DNA of 64,000 nucleotides from Paraniabella ginsengisoli (GCF_022513635.1 NZ_JAKWBL010000001.1:434001-498000); one strand, 5' to 3'. Counted from the stretch's first letter, positions 31,135-43,131 are shown. Program-made: numbers and translations. Notes: a model not told the origin generated them from the sequence alone.

Positions 31135-31656
31135 ATGCCTCGTGTTCGTGTTCCGCTTGATAAATCAAAAGCTACAAAAAGGTTTGTCATATTCGTTTTA
31201 CTATTCGTCCTGTTTACATTTATGGCTATTAGGCCGGACTTATTTGTAAGAGGCAATAGTTTCGGATTTATAAAAATAATGGGATACATCGGCACGTTTA
31301 TATTTATATTTTGTGCAGCTTTTGTATCGCAAAAAGTATTTACCAAAAAAGCGGGGCTTACAATAGATGAGGAAGGAATTGCAGACAACTCAATGAATGT
31401 TTCTTTTTCAAAAGTTTTGTGGAAAGACGTTTCCGAAATAAAAACAATTCAAATATCCGGCGATAATTTTATCACGATTTTTATAAAGCACCCTGAAGCA
31501 TTCATTGCAGCCGAACCTAATTCTGTAAAAAGAAAAATGATGGAACTAAATTACGCATCTCTTAAAACGCCGATAAACATTGCAGCAAGCAGGCTAAAAG
31601 TGGATTTTAATGAATTGCTTACAACTATTAAACATGAATTTGAAAAGCGGAGTTAG
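31135..31656 (+). CDS. STM3941-like membrane protein
   Basis: 173-residue protein with two membrane helices near the N-terminus (FVIFVLLFVLFTFMAI and GYIGTFIFIFCAAFVS) and a soluble PH-like C-terminal domain (LTIDEEGIADNSM, VLWKDVSEIKTIQISGDNF, KRKMMELNYASLKTPINIAA). The C-terminal pattern matches the STM3941 family, which has no assigned function. It sits between hemB and hemL on the same strand and may be carried along by the heme operon. Confidence 0.7.
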   Translation: MPRVRVPLDKSKATKRFVIFVLLFVLFTFMAIRPDLFVRGNSFGFIKIMGYIGTFIFIFCAAFVSQKVFTKKAGLTIDEEGIADNSMNVSFSKVLWKDVSEIKTIQISGDNFITIFIKHPEAFIAAEPNSVKRKMMELNYASLKTPINIAASRLKVDFNELLTTIKHEFEKRS

Positions 31657-31760
31657 TGTTTCGCTGATCTATATTCTATAGTACAAGCGATCCGCCAGCT
31701 GGCGGAAAGATCGATGATAGTAGTATTGTCGGTGGTTCAATAATAAAGATTAAAATAATT
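31657..31760. repeat. Spacer before hemL with dispersed repeat copy E and a perfect palindrome
   Basis: In reverse orientation it carries TACTATCATCGATC, the perfect 16-base palindrome TCCGCCAGCTGGCGGA (31691-31706) and a right end TACTATAGAATATAGATC. The pieces match the ends of the dispersed family at 11120, 24066 and 54810. Confidence 0.65.
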
Positions 31761-33050
31761 ATGTATAGTTACGAATCGAGCAAAGTGTTATTTGAAAGAG
31801 CGCAACAATCCATTCCTGGCGGTGTAAACTCGCCGGTGCGCGCGTTTAAAAGTGTAGGCGGCACGCCTGTGTTTATAAAGAAAGCAAAAGGTGCTTATTT
31901 GTATGATGCAGATGATAATCAGTATATAGATTATATCGCATCCTGGGGCCCCATGATATTGGGTCATGCGTATGAGCCTGTTGTTAAAGCCATTTGCGAT
32001 CGCGCGCAGTTTTCTACATCTTTTGGTGCGCCAACAGAATTGGAGATTGAAATGGCGGAACTCATTAAATCGATGGCACCCAATATTGATTTGATTAGAA
32101 TGGTAAATAGCGGCACCGAAGCTTGTATGAGCGCGCTACGACTGGCACGTGGCTATACAGGCAAAAATAAATTCATCAAATTTGAAGGTTGTTATCACGG
32201 CCATGCCGATCCGTTTTTGGTAAAAGCCGGAAGCGGCGTAGCAACCTTTAATATTCAAACCGTGCCGGGTGTAACGGCCACTACTGCTAAAGATACGCTT
32301 ACTTGTGCTTACAATAATTTAGATGCGGTTAAAAAATTAGTGTCTGAAAATACAAATGAAATTGCCGCCATTATTGTGGAACCTGTTCCGGGTAATATGG
32401 GCTGTATCCTGCCACAGGAGGGCTTTTTAGAAGGCTTGCGAACTATTTGCGATGAAGAAAATATAGTATTGATTTTTGATGAAGTGATGACCGGATTTCG
32501 CTTGGCATTGGGCGGCGCTCAGGAAAAATTAGGCGTTAATGCCGATTTGGTTACTTACGGAAAAGTGATTGGAGCTGGTATGCCCGTTGGTGCTTTTGGC
32601 GGAAAAAAGAAATTATGGCAGCACATTGCACCGCTCGGAAATGTATATCAGGGCGGCACTTTAAGCGGCAATCCAATTGCGATGATTGCTGGTTACACTT
32701 TGCTAAAAGAGATGAAAGAAAATCCATCGCTGTTAAAAGAGTTGGATGATAAAACACAGTATTTAAAAATTGGGTTAGAAAAAGTGTTGAAGGCTTGGGG
32801 GCAACCTTATATCATCAACCATTTAGGAAGTATGATTAGCGTACATTTTAGCAACAAACCGGTTACTGATTTTGCCAGCGCCGCAGCTTCTGATATTGAA
32901 AAATTTAAAAAGTTTTTTCACGCTATGTTAAAGCGAGGCGTTTATCTGCCGCCATCAGCTTACGAAAGCTGGTTCTTAAATAATGCGTTGAGCTATGAAG
33001 ATTTGGATAAAACGATAAAAGCAGTGGGGGAGAGTTTGGAGAAAATTTAA
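31761..33050 (+). CDS. hemL: Glutamate-1-semialdehyde 2,1-aminomutase HemL
   Basis: PLP enzyme that turns glutamate-1-semialdehyde into 5-aminolevulinate, completing the C5 entry with HemA. 429 residues and intact. Starts [20 protein letters not shown] and [12 protein letters not shown], with [20 protein letters not shown], the PLP Asp region [18 protein letters not shown] and the PLP-binding Lys in [18 protein letters not shown]; the C-terminal block is [20 protein letters not shown]. Last gene of the plus-strand heme group; its stop is tail-to-tail with the large AAA+ gene. Confidence 0.96.
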   Translation: MYSYESSKVLFERAQQSIPGGVNSPVRAFKSVGGTPVFIKKAKGAYLYDADDNQYIDYIASWGPMILGHAYEPVVKAICDRAQFSTSFGAPTELEIEMAELIKSMAPNIDLIRMVNSGTEACMSALRLARGYTGKNKFIKFEGCYHGHADPFLVKAGSGVATFNIQTVPGVTATTAKDTLTCAYNNLDAVKKLVSENTNEIAAIIVEPVPGNMGCILPQEGFLEGLRTICDEENIVLIFDEVMTGFRLALGGAQEKLGVNADLVTYGKVIGAGMPVGAFGGKKKLWQHIAPLGNVYQGGTLSGNPIAMIAGYTLLKEMKENPSLLKELDDKTQYLKIGLEKVLKAWGQPYIINHLGSMISVHFSNKPVTDFASAAASDIEKFKKFFHAMLKRGVYLPPSAYESWFLNNALSYEDLDKTIKAVGESLEKI

Positions 33051-36000
33051 CCCTTCCGCTCCCTCAACACTTCCTTTATCCCTTCCAGTCCATCAACAAA
33101 CTGATTCATTTGTGCAATATTTGTGCAAACTTATCCTGATCTGGTAAGCCTTTTAGCATGCGGTATTTTTTAAACTGCACTTTAATATCTGCCCATCTTT
33201 TTTCCTGCTCGGGAGTCAGCAATCCCATTATTTCCCGCAGTTTTAAAAGATTGGCTTCGGCATCCTGCGTAAGCGTTTGCGATTCGTTATTATAATGGTT
33301 GATTAACAATTCAGTTATTTCATCAGCATTCATGATGGGTTGAACGTTAGCCAATATCTTATTCATATTTCGGTAAGAGCCTTGTAATTTAAACGGCGGC
33401 TCTTCACGAAAAGCATCTACAATGCCGGCAGATTTTATATAGTTTTCGTTTACTCTTAAAACCACGGCGCGTGCTTGCAAAGCATGTTTTACTACCTTAA
33501 TAAAATCCTGTATTTCGGATGCCGAGAAGTTGCCTTCTAAGTTAGGCAGGTTGCTTTCGGGGTCCTGCGCATAAGCTACCAGTTTGTATAAATTTTCGGT
33601 GCCACTTTGTGTAAGCTTGCGCAGGTAAGGGTTTGAGGTCAGCGCATTTTCCAACATGCTCATTTCAAAAGAGGCTTTGTTATTGGCCGTCATGTCGCCG
33701 AGGTTGTAAATGTCGGCACGGTTGGCCAGCATGTCTGGTATCTTAAATACTTCGCCCGATTCGGTATAAGGGTTGCCGGCCATTACCAAGGCAAAGCGTT
33801 TGCCACGCAGATCGTAGGTTTTTGATGCACCGTTAAACACTCCATCCATGCGGCGTTGTCCATCGGCTAAGGAAATAAATTTTTGCAAAAATTCAGGATG
33901 GCAATGCTGTATGTCATCAATATACAGCATTACATTATCGCCCATTTCAAACGCTAGGTTTAGCTTGCGTAATTCACTTTTAGCTGCGGCATCTTTAGCT
34001 TCATTAGGATCAACCGAAGTGATGCTATGCCCCAACGATGGCGCATTTATTTTTATAAAAACTAACCCCAATCTGTCTGCAACATATTCCATCAACGTAG
34101 TTTTGCCATAACCCGGCGGCGAAACCAATAACAGCAAACCGCTGCGGTCGCTGCGTTTGGCATCACCGGCTTCGCCAATTTGCTTGGAAAAATTAGAACC
34201 GATGATGGGGAAATACACCTGATTGATTAATTGGTTGCGTACAAAAGACGTTAACACTTCTGTTTTGAAATTATCAAGTCTTAGTTCTTTGTTTTTCTCC
34301 TGCAACAAATTGCGTTTGAGTTGTTGCAACTGATTAAACTGCGGCACCAACACTGCATCGAAATGTTTAAGTAGTGTTGCCCATTTGTAATGATTCAATA
34401 CAAATGGATTGTCGGTTGTGTTGATAGATTGTAATGCTTTTATTTCAATCTCATCAGCTACATTTTCAACTTCAATTTTCTTTTTGGCTTCTACAATCAG
34501 CAATGCGGTTAGTTCTGTAATCACTCCGGCAGATAATTCATGTTCTTTAGTTTTAGCAAAACGTAATAACCAGCTTTCAACCAAAGCCCACAGCATAGCG
34601 GGTTCTGCCTGAAGCTCGCGCATGTATTCATCATACTTTTTATCTATAAAATCTGCTTTTAAATGCTCTTTAAAACCGGTATAGATTTTATGATTGTGTT
34701 TGGTGATGTTAATAACACCGGTTGTTTTATTATATAAATAAGAAGCGGCTTCTTTGGCATCAATAATTACTTCTGGAAAATTATTTTGCAAAAAATTATC
34801 AAGATGATTTGCCGCATCTTTAATAAACAGCTCTATTTCTTTTTGCTGATGATAATGATCTTTTAAAAACTTTACAGCACTGATTTGTTTGGTAAAATCA
34901 TCTTTTTCTTTGGCTGATAAATAATGCCAAAAAATATGTGTATATGCTCTTTCTGTAGGCTGGTATTTTAAAACGCCTAAATCCTTTTGTAGTTGCAGCC
35001 ATTGTTTGGCTAAAGTAAAAGCGTCGTTATCATGCACACCTTTTACATAACCTTCCAACGGATGCGTTACAAGATATTCACGTACGCTTTTTTCCAAAAC
35101 CTCATCTGTAGGCAGTTTGCCGAATTTCTGCTGTTGTAAAATGCGCCAGGCAAAATATACAGCTCGTGGAATATCATCGTTCTCTGAAACATATTCCTGT
35201 TCAAAAACATCCTGCAAAGCAGTTAAACCAGCATTAGATACAGGCTCAAAATAGGAAGTGCCGGTGATGTGATAGCAATAGCCATCATCTTTATAAGTAA
35301 GCGACAGCGCCAGGTTTTGAGATTGAATGGCAAAGCGATACTTGCCCATTGACAGCACCTGATCACCGTCAACATAGAGTTCTTTTCTGTCTTTTAAATT
35401 ACGAATGGCTTCTTGTTGTATTACCAGCAATTGCTGTTGAATTTCTTCCGATTTGGCTGCATCTTCCATATTCATCAGCTCCTGTGCAATTTGCCGGGCA
35501 CGATCAATCATAATGTCGGATGAAAAAAATGCATTAATTTCAGTATCGCTTTTCAGATTTTTTACCTTGTTCTTTGCACCGGTTATAATACGCTCGGCGG
35601 CTTGTAGAAGCTGTCCGGATTTTCTGTTTTTTTGTTCCGTCAATTGCACTTTACGTGCTTCAAAGCTGTCATAAATAGCCTGTCTTTTTTCTGCAGTTTT
35701 TTCCTGAACAGCATCCCATTCAGCAAAGCGCATTTCTATTTCTTCAAGCTGTATGGTCAATTTTGATAAGTAATCATTGGCTTTTTCCGGCGTATCCGCC
35801 ATGTCTAAAAAGTTGATGACTGATTGATCTAACAAAGTCATCTGCGCCTGAAACTCTGCTTCCGATTCTTTTTTATTTAGCTCGCTGCGCCGGTTTTGCA
35901 ACTGTGTACGTAATTGATTAAGTTGAGAAAACAGTTGCGAGATGTTTTCGATGATCTGTGTGGTATGCGAGGTGTCTTCAATTTTAAGTTGATTAACAAT

Positions 36001-37888
36001 TTCTATCAACATCTCCAACGCCCCTGCAATTTCTGCACTTTGCTTTTCCAAATCTTTTACTTCAATTACTTTGGCAGCTTGTGGTAACGCATTTTGTAGT
36101 TGAATGATTTGTGCCTTATAAATATCCAGCGCATCATCTTTTAATAAAAACTGAACACAGGCTTTGGAAAGCTCATCTGTTTTTTCAGCTAAAGTTTTTT
36201 CGTGTTTTTCTAAACTCGCAACATCGGTATAAGCCGTTTTTTTAAGTCCAACAATTTCGCCTCGCAACATACGAAGCTGGTTGAGCAGCATTACATAATC
36301 GGGTAAGGTTTCTTTTTTGGAAGTGCGTACATCAAACAACAGTTTGTTTACTTTTTCCTCTGCCTGCTGCATATAAACCGCCGCCTGCTCGCGCATTTGC
36401 ACTACTTTCTGAAATTCATCAATAGCGTTGCCGGCGATATGTTTGATGTCTTTTAAAGCTTCTGCAAAACTGTAATGTGTATGGTCCTGTATCCAAAAAA
36501 AGAGTCATAAATTTCCTGGCTTTTTTAAGAATGTCATCATACAGCCCTTCGTAATTATCATGCTGATTTAATAGCACCAGCAATTCTCTTACTTCTGCCA
36601 TTGCCTGCACAATCGCTTTATTGCCTATTTTATATAAATGATGCTGGCTCAATGTTTCATTCAACTGCATCTCTTTCGAGAAAGGGGTTTGCCAAACCTG
36701 TATTAAATGATGACGTGTGGGGTCTTTTTCTGCAATAAAATATACAAGCGTGCCGTTATCAAAAATGGTATAACCATTGCAAAGTATGGGCGTTTGTATT
36801 TTTTGTTCAATTACGTTGTAAGACAGCAATACATAGCTGCTACTATATTCTTCATAAAAAATATATAAGAAATCTTCTCCGTTTGGCGCATCCACACGGG
36901 TTGTTAATTTGACATTGTCAATTTTTCTGTCAAATATTTTATGCTCGCCATTTTGAAGATAATAACCATTTGACAATAAGATTCCTTGCTCTTCGGGCAG
37001 CAGCAAACCCGCGTCAGCCAAAGTGTCTATGCGTATTACTGTTTTAAGTTTGTCATTATATATGAAATACCTGTCGGCTTCCATATAAGGTTTGATGCGT
37101 AACAGAATAATATTGCCCAGGTCGGAAAAATAAACTTCACTATCATCAAGCGTTTGATCTGTTTGCTCCACTTCTTCTTGATAAATGCCTTTGCCCGATT
37201 CGGTATTGTCTTCAATTTTTATGGTCAAATCACCATTGATCGTTTCAACAAAAACACGGTCTAATATCGACAGGTGTGGGTTTTTACCGCTGCGTTGCAT
37301 ATCCCGCGTAGCCTTGGTCCATTCAAAATCATGTTGTGGCGGATACTTTATTTCATTGGCACTACGCGCATCTATAAATTGTAGCGTATCATTTTCAATC
37401 AGCCATTTAAAGGCTTTTATGTCCTGAACATTTTCAGTTTGCTGAAATATCATATACAGCAAATTCCCTTTTACATGAAATCGGGAAAAAGAGGCATGCC
37501 TGAAATATTTGTACAGATTTTTAAATTCAGTAATAAAATTTTCATCCTGTAAAAGGTTGAGATTTTTTGCCGAAAAATCTTTTCCATCAAAATGATAAAT
37601 GCTGAATACATCGCTAATTTCAACGCCTTGCTTTAAACCAAACTGAACATTGTAGCCGAAAATACAGGCGTCGCCTAATGCAACGATGTCTTTTGCGATG
37701 CAATTATTTTCGGTATTGATGCGCAGATTAGCCAAAAGCTCAAACGCTGTTGCGCCAAATACTTCTTTTCGTTCGCTGTTTAATTTTTCTACATTTTCCA
37801 GCAACTTATTTTTCTGTGTTTGCAACCGTTGAAGTATGACTTCATAAGCGCCGGAATCCATTTGTATGTCGGTAGTATTTTCTGCCAT
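33047..37888 (-). CDS. Very large AAA+ ATPase with beta-rich N-domain and coiled coil (annotated in relatives as DNA repair ATPase; interrupted frame)
   Basis: About 1,600 residues. The first ~480 form a non-coiled, strand-rich region ([39 protein letters not shown]). A long coiled coil follows (residues about 500-800). The C-terminal third is a MoxR-like AAA+ module: Walker [20 protein letters not shown], Walker [20 protein letters not shown] and an Arg-rich sensor region. Breaks: one T missing near 36510 (joins KARKF to [20 protein letters not shown]) and one A missing near 33107, beyond which [20 protein letters not shown] ends at 33047. Relatives carry the name DNA repair ATPase without direct evidence. 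Here it ends a PspA/flotillin cassette, so membrane stress is an alternative role. Confidence 0.8.
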
Positions 37889-37990
37889 GTTTTATGGTAG
37901 GGAAGTTGAAAGGTTGAAAAGGTAAAATATGGTTGAATATTGTTTAATTGAGTTTTGTAATGCTTGAGATGTTAAGAAATATTTGATGAG

Positions 37991-39384
37991 TTATTCTTTA
38001 ATTGTTTGTTTGAGTAACTCAAAACAAAGCGCATCAACTTTGTCGTTAATTCCTGATACGTTCGATAAAATAATGACCGCTGTTTTTTCATCAACACTTA
38101 TTGCCATTGAAGACGAATAGCCGCCCGTTCCTCCATTATGACGAAAGATTTCTTTGTCATTATCAGATTTTAAAATATGCCAACCCAATCCCATTTTCAT
38201 TTTATCATTTACTGTAAACGTTGGCTTTCTTGTTAACGCAAGTGCACTGTTTTTAGCGTTAAATTGTGCTTTTGCAAATGTTGCCAAATCTTCTGTTGTT
38301 GATAACACGCCGCCTGCTCCGAACAATACATCAAAATCCCAATTGGATACGACTTCGCCATTTTTATTCAATCCTTTAATAAGATTATCTTTTAGATTTT
38401 GAGAACTTGTGAATGAATTTTTCATTTTGTATTTATCGAAAACTTTCTTTTGTAATAAATCCTGAAAATTCATTTCTTGTGATAAGCCAAGCGTGTAGCC
38501 TAACAATCCCGCTCCTAAGTTTGAATAAGCGTATGTTGTTTGAGGTTTGCTTTCAATTTTTAAAGAATTAGTAAGATATAATTTAATCTCTTTTTTACCA
38601 TAATCTTTATAAGGATTCATTGGATTTTTCGGCTTCAAATTATCTGGAAGACGAGGTAATCCTGAACTATGATTTGCTAAACTCTCAAAACTAATTTGGA
38701 CATTATTTTTGAAAGTGAAAGGATAATAGGAATTGATATAATCTGTCAGTTTTATTTTTTCTCTTCTACCAAAGACGCCAAAATTGTTGATGTAAACACT
38801 TTGGTTATCGAGCCAATTTCAAAAACTTTAGTTTGATTATTGATGGATTTTATCGAGTCGTTTTCTTTTATTATGCTATAATAATTGGTTGCTCCATTTT
38901 CAATAATGGCTATAGAAAGTTGTGCTGTATTTGGAAGATTTTTTGATTGTGAAAAGATGATTTGAGAAATTTTCTTTGGATAATTAGTTAAAGTATTTAC
39001 TGCCTCTGTCTCATTTTCATTCGGCTGTTCCGGTCTAACATAAAATCCGTTTATTTTGTTTTGAGCGTCAAGTGAAATGGCTACTTCATAGATATCCTTC
39101 TCAAATTTTGCTTTATAAGCAGCAAAAGTGACTTGTCGGTATTTAGTGAACATTTTGCTTTCTATCTTACCCGCTTTATTTTTTAAGTCTGTAAAATATT
39201 CTCTTGTTTTTACAAGTGGCAATGCTTCTTGCATTTCCTTTGAGAAACTGTTAAATATTTCATCATAATTTTCTTTGTTATAACCTTCCTGAAATTTGTT
39301 TATAGCAATTTTATAATTTTCAGTTTGAGCAAATAATAGATTTACTGCAAAGAAGGTAATCAAAAAGAAAAATATTTTTTTCAT
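37991..39384 (-). CDS. Exported serine hydrolase, DUF3887 plus class C beta-lactamase/PBP fold (interrupted frame)
   Basis: Secreted protein with a signal peptide (FFFLITFFAVNLLFAQ), a DUF3887 domain (FQEGYNKENYDEIFNSFSKE, TFAAYKAKFEKDIYEVAISL) and a beta-lactamase-related catalytic domain: SxxK as EIGSITKVFTS, YxN as YAYSNLGAGLLGYTLG, and a C-terminal FRHNGGTGGYSSSMAI. One A is missing near 38757; restoring it gives EEKKIKLTDYINSYYPFTF and SFESLANHSSGLPRLP. Joined length is about 464 residues. Such proteins act on peptides, esters or peptidoglycan; true antibiotic resistance is not implied. It is placed within the stress cassette. Confidence 0.85.
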
Positions 39385-39664
39385 TCGTGAATTTTATTGT
39401 TTTTGTTAACCAATAATTACGCTTCGTCGTCGTTCCGATCCGCCAGTTGGCGGACTGATAGCCGCGAGTGGAGGAATCTCTCATATAACGTAGAGCTCCC
39501 TCGACTTCGTTTCACTTCGCTCGGGATGACGAATACCTATGCTGCCAATGACGATATGATTTGGCTGAAATGTTGACAAGTATTCAACGATTATTAAGCA
39601 ACACTCAACAATCATCGCCACCTGTCAACGTTTCAACCTGTTAACTATATTCCCTTTAGGGATC
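39385..39664. repeat. Spacer with palindromic repeat between serine hydrolase and flotillin genes
   Basis: No gene. It contains TCCGCCAGTTGGCGGA at 39439-39454 (one base off the palindrome at 31691), then a GAATCTCTCATATAACG / AGCTCCCTCGACTTCG / TTCGCTCGGGATGACG stretch typical of interspersed spacer elements, and three TCAACG/TCAACA-rich lines. Confidence 0.6.
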
Positions 39665-41721
39665 TTAACTCAACTTCTTTCCCTCAATTCCCAAGCCTTT
39701 GGCGAAGTTGAGCAAATTGCTCAGAAATCCTTTGTCAGCGCCTGTTGCAGCCAATTGCATGCGAGCAATCAATGCAGCAATAGAAAGGTTTTTGATGTCT
39801 TCGCTGCGGATATCATATTTATCAGCCATGTTGCGGATTTTGCTTATCACATCTTCTTCCGATTCGTCGCCATTGCCCAAAAGGTTTTCTGAAAGTTGAG
39901 AAAGATGATGCGAGTTGTCGATCAATTTATCTAAACCTTTACCGTTTGAAATCTGTCGAACTACATTATCAAAAAAGTATTATCGCCACCTACAATATCA
40001 ATTTTTGCATTTCTAAAAGCTTCGCTTAATACGCCAGCCTGCGCTTCGGCAATATCTTTCTGAATATGAATGCTTGCCAGTTCTACTTCTTTTTCTTTTT
40101 GTAAAGTAAGACGGAATTCTTCGTGGTCTTTACCAGCGTCATTCAGCATTTTAATTGCCTTAGATTTTTCTTCAATACCTTTTGCTTCGCCCACTATTTT
40201 TTCACGGATTACTTCTGCTTCGGCAAGACCTTCCTTACGTCTTGCTTCTGCTTTGGCTTCAATGCCCGTTGCTTCGGCAATCGCTGTTTTTGCAATCACT
40301 TCCGCATCAACAAAACCTTGTCTTTCCATTGCTTCGGCTTTTGCATGCATTACCTGTGCTTCCGATAAACCGATGGTGGCTTCTTCTTTCGCCTTGGCGT
40401 CAGCAATTGTTTTTCTTGCTTCCGCTTCTTTACCTGCCGCTTCTTTACGGGCATTGGCTTCTATCAATACTTTCTGAGCTTCGTGTGTTGCGGCTTTTTC
40501 CTGCGATTCGGCCTTCTTCACTTCTTCAATTAATTTTGCTTCTGCATCCTGACTGGCTTTAATGATCGCTGCTTCTTTCAAGCGATTGGCTTCTTTCAAC
40601 ACCTGAACATCTTTTATTTTTTCCTGTTCTTCAACTACTGTTTTTTCCAGCGCCACACGTTCGCGAATGGCATCCTGAATATTTTTCTTTTCAATTTCAA
40701 GTGCTTTATCTTTTTCAATTCCTGCCAAAGCCACTACACGCTCGCGTTCTGTGAGTTCAAGATATTTATCTTTCAACACACGTTCTGTTTCCACCGCTTC
40801 GGCACGCTCTTTATTTTTAGCAGCAATAATAACCTGGCGTAATTTATTTTCTTCCTGAATTTGTAATTGTTCTTCGGTTTGAATGCGTACTTTTTCAGAA
40901 CGTAAGCGTTCTTGTTCTCTTACCAAATCAATCTCTGCCTGCTCGCGCGATTTAATATTTTCTACTTCCCTGCGCTGGGTTTCTTCTTTTTCTTTCAACT
41001 GGCGTTCTAATTCAAGAATCGCTTCCCGGGTTTCAACATCCTGTTTTTTAATGGTGCGTTCTTCATCTCTTCTTATAAGATTAGACTTGATGTTTTGAAT
41101 GGCGGTAAGCTCGGTAATCTTTTTAATACCTTCTGCATCCAAAATATTTTCTTTATCCAATAATTCTACGCGGGTTTGTTCCAGATAATCGATAGCACAA
41201 TCATCCAGCACATAACCGTTTAAGTCGGTACCAATAATATTAATGATCTCTTCTCTAAACTCGCGACGGGCTTCATACAATTCAATAAAATCAAATTTTT
41301 TACCAACGGTTTTTAATGCTTCCGAAAACTTAGATTCGAAAAGATCGGTTAATGTTTCGTGCGATGATGAGCGGTCGGTGCCAATGGTTTGAGCCACATT
41401 AATAATATCATCAACCGATTTATTAACGCGCACAAAAAAGGCCACTTTAATATCTGCACGCATATTGTCTTTACAAATTAGGCCTTCTCTGCCCAGCCGT
41501 TCAATGTCTAATTTCTTAACAGAAATATCCATTATTTCCTGCTTATGCAGAATGGGAATTACTAAGCCGGCATTGAAAAAAACCTTCACGCCTCCTTGCC
41601 CGGTTCGGATAAGCACTTTGCCCTGACTTACTTTTTTGTACATGGAAATAAGCCAGAAAATAAGCCCAATTACAACCAACACTAAAAAGCCTGCAGTAAT
41701 ATAAAACGAATAGTTCGCCAT
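39665..41721 (-). CDS. Flotillin/band-7 family protein, YqiK-like (interrupted frame)
   Basis: Membrane scaffold protein of about 686 residues. One N-terminal membrane helix (ITAGFLVLVVIGLIFWLISM) is followed by the SPFH/band-7 domain (VLIRTGQGGVKVFFNAGLV, DIERLGREGLICKDNMRADI) and a very long Glu/Ala/Lys coiled coil (residues about 230-560). The C-terminus continues past a false stop: one base is missing in the A run 39972-39977, after which DNVVRQISNGKGLDKL and LSQLSENLLGNGDESEEDVI follow to 39665. Adjacent NfeD-like and PspA genes match the usual YqiJ-YqiK and membrane-stress partnerships. Confidence 0.9.
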
Positions 41722-41738
41722 AGTTTAAGTTTTGATTT

Positions 41739-42380
41739 TTATAAGTTATAGGATTGTACTAAGTAAAATTTTTGATCGGGCGAGGCTTCAAGGATGATTA
41801 CCTGCTCGCCGGCTTTGTATTCTTCTTCGGTCATAGATTTTGCATAAACCCTTATTACATCGCCTTGATGCTTGATTTCAATTTGACCGATCTTATCAGT
41901 TTTAACAGTTGCTACCACTGCGCCCACTTTTCCAATGAAATCAATACTCTCCTCGCCTTTGTGATTAAACATTCTGTATAATTTCAAAAAAGGAAGGGCT
42001 ACAACTTTGGTAATTAAGAGCCCGATAATAAAGCCCGGTAGATACAATACAAAGCCAATCCAGCTATCTTCCCAGCTAAGCCATGATGTAACATTAATCA
42101 GAAAGAGCCACATGAAAATGCTTACCAGCGATAGAATAAAAAGAATAGGCAGTTCGCCGATATAAAAGAATTTCAAAATGCTGTCCCATACGCCGTCTCC
42201 ACTATGTTGCGAATCAGGATGATGTGTGTCTGCATCTGCATCAACGTCAACATCTGCATCAGCTACTTCAATATCTAATCCTGTGAAAATGGTAATAACC
42301 CAATAGATTGCAAACAAAATGGCAAGCAGCGTTGGTACAAAATTTACTTTGGAAAAGGCCAGCTCAAAAAAATCCTGCAT
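41739..42380 (-). CDS. NfeD/YqiJ-like membrane protein with OB domain
   Basis: 213 residues with a first membrane helix (FVPTLLAILFAIYWVITIF), a striking acidic stretch EVADADVDVDADADTHHPD, two more membrane helices (LPILFILSLVSIFMWLFLIN, WIGFVLYLPGFIIGLLITKV) and a C-terminal OB-fold-like domain (FIGKVGAVVATVKTDKIGQI, DVIRVYAKS, AGEQVIILEASPDQKFYLV). NfeD-type proteins pair with flotillins; here the flotillin gene follows by 17 bases. The Asp/Ala block may bind divalent cations; that is inference. Confidence 0.85.
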   Translation of the reverse strand: MQDFFELAFSKVNFVPTLLAILFAIYWVITIFTGLDIEVADADVDVDADADTHHPDSQHSGDGVWDSILKFFYIGELPILFILSLVSIFMWLFLINVTSWLSWEDSWIGFVLYLPGFIIGLLITKVVALPFLKLYRMFNHKGEESIDFIGKVGAVVATVKTDKIGQIEIKHQGDVIRVYAKSMTEEEYKAGEQVIILEASPDQKFYLVQSYNL

Positions 42381-42390
42381 ATATTAATAA

Positions 42391-43131
42391 TTAAGATGGA
42401 TTGGTGTTATCGTTTTCGACATTCGGTTCGGATTTGTTTTCAATCCCAAGCTGGTTTTTAAGTTTGGCCAGTTCATCTTCTGCCGAAAAATCGTCAATCA
42501 ATTTATTCACTTTCTCTTCATGGCTTTCTTCCTGCTTATTCATTTCTCCGTAAGCCGTTGCCAATGCTTCTTCGTCCAGCACTTTATCTTTCATGCGCTC
42601 CAACATGTGGGCCACACTGTTCGAGTCCATTTTCATTAGTTGCTGATTAATTTTCTGTGTGGCATTGCTTACTTTTACTCTGGCGCGCAAAGTTTTCAAT
42701 TCGCTTTCCCACTGGCCAATGCTTGATTTTATTTTGGTAACATTGCCTTCAAGCCCTGTAACCTGCGTCTGAAGCGCATTTGCCTCTTGTTCGGTTATTG
42801 AAATCTTTTTACTAATTGCTGCCTTTTTCCTCAGATTTTCTTTTACCAATGTGTCGGCTTCATTGCTTTCCATAGCGCCTTCCTGTGCTTTCTTCAGCAA
42901 CAATATAGATTTATTATGAACGGCGCCTTCATCTTCTTTGTATTGCTTAAGTTCATTGCCGCGGCGTATATGCATTGCCTTTACTTCCGCTAATGCACGG
43001 TTAGCCTGGTCTAATTCTGTATGTAAATCTCTCAAGCCCTGCTCAATCATTTTAATGGGGTCTTCCAATTTGTCAATGGCAGAATGTGTTTCGGCCTGGC
43101 CAATTCTAAAAAGTCTTTTAAAGATATTCAT
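42391..43131 (-). CDS. pspA: PspA/IM30 (ESCRT-III-like) membrane-stress protein
   Basis: 246-residue helical protein of the PspA/Vipp1 family, which assembles on damaged inner membrane. The start MNIFKRLFRIGQAETHSAID and the block KLEDPIKMIEQGLRDLHTEL are diagnostic, followed by long coiled-coil helices and an acidic Asn-rich tail. Lies between the YbjN-like gene and the NfeD-like gene on the same strand, 10 bases before the latter, so likely one transcript. Confidence 0.93.
   Translation of the reverse strand: MNIFKRLFRIGQAETHSAIDKLEDPIKMIEQGLRDLHTELDQANRALAEVKAMHIRRGNELKQYKEDEGAVHNKSILLLKKAQEGAMESNEADTLVKENLRKKAAISKKISITEQEANALQTQVTGLEGNVTKIKSSIGQWESELKTLRARVKVSNATQKINQQLMKMDSNSVAHMLERMKDKVLDEEALATAYGEMNKQEESHEEKVNKLIDDFSAEDELAKLKNQLGIENKSEPNVENDNTNPS

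Noticed and set aside
40070-40562. Long plus-strand frames opposite the flotillin gene
   Set aside because: They mirror the Glu/Ala/Lys coiled coil on the opposite strand, give Phe/Ser/Leu-rich nonsense, and have no start context.
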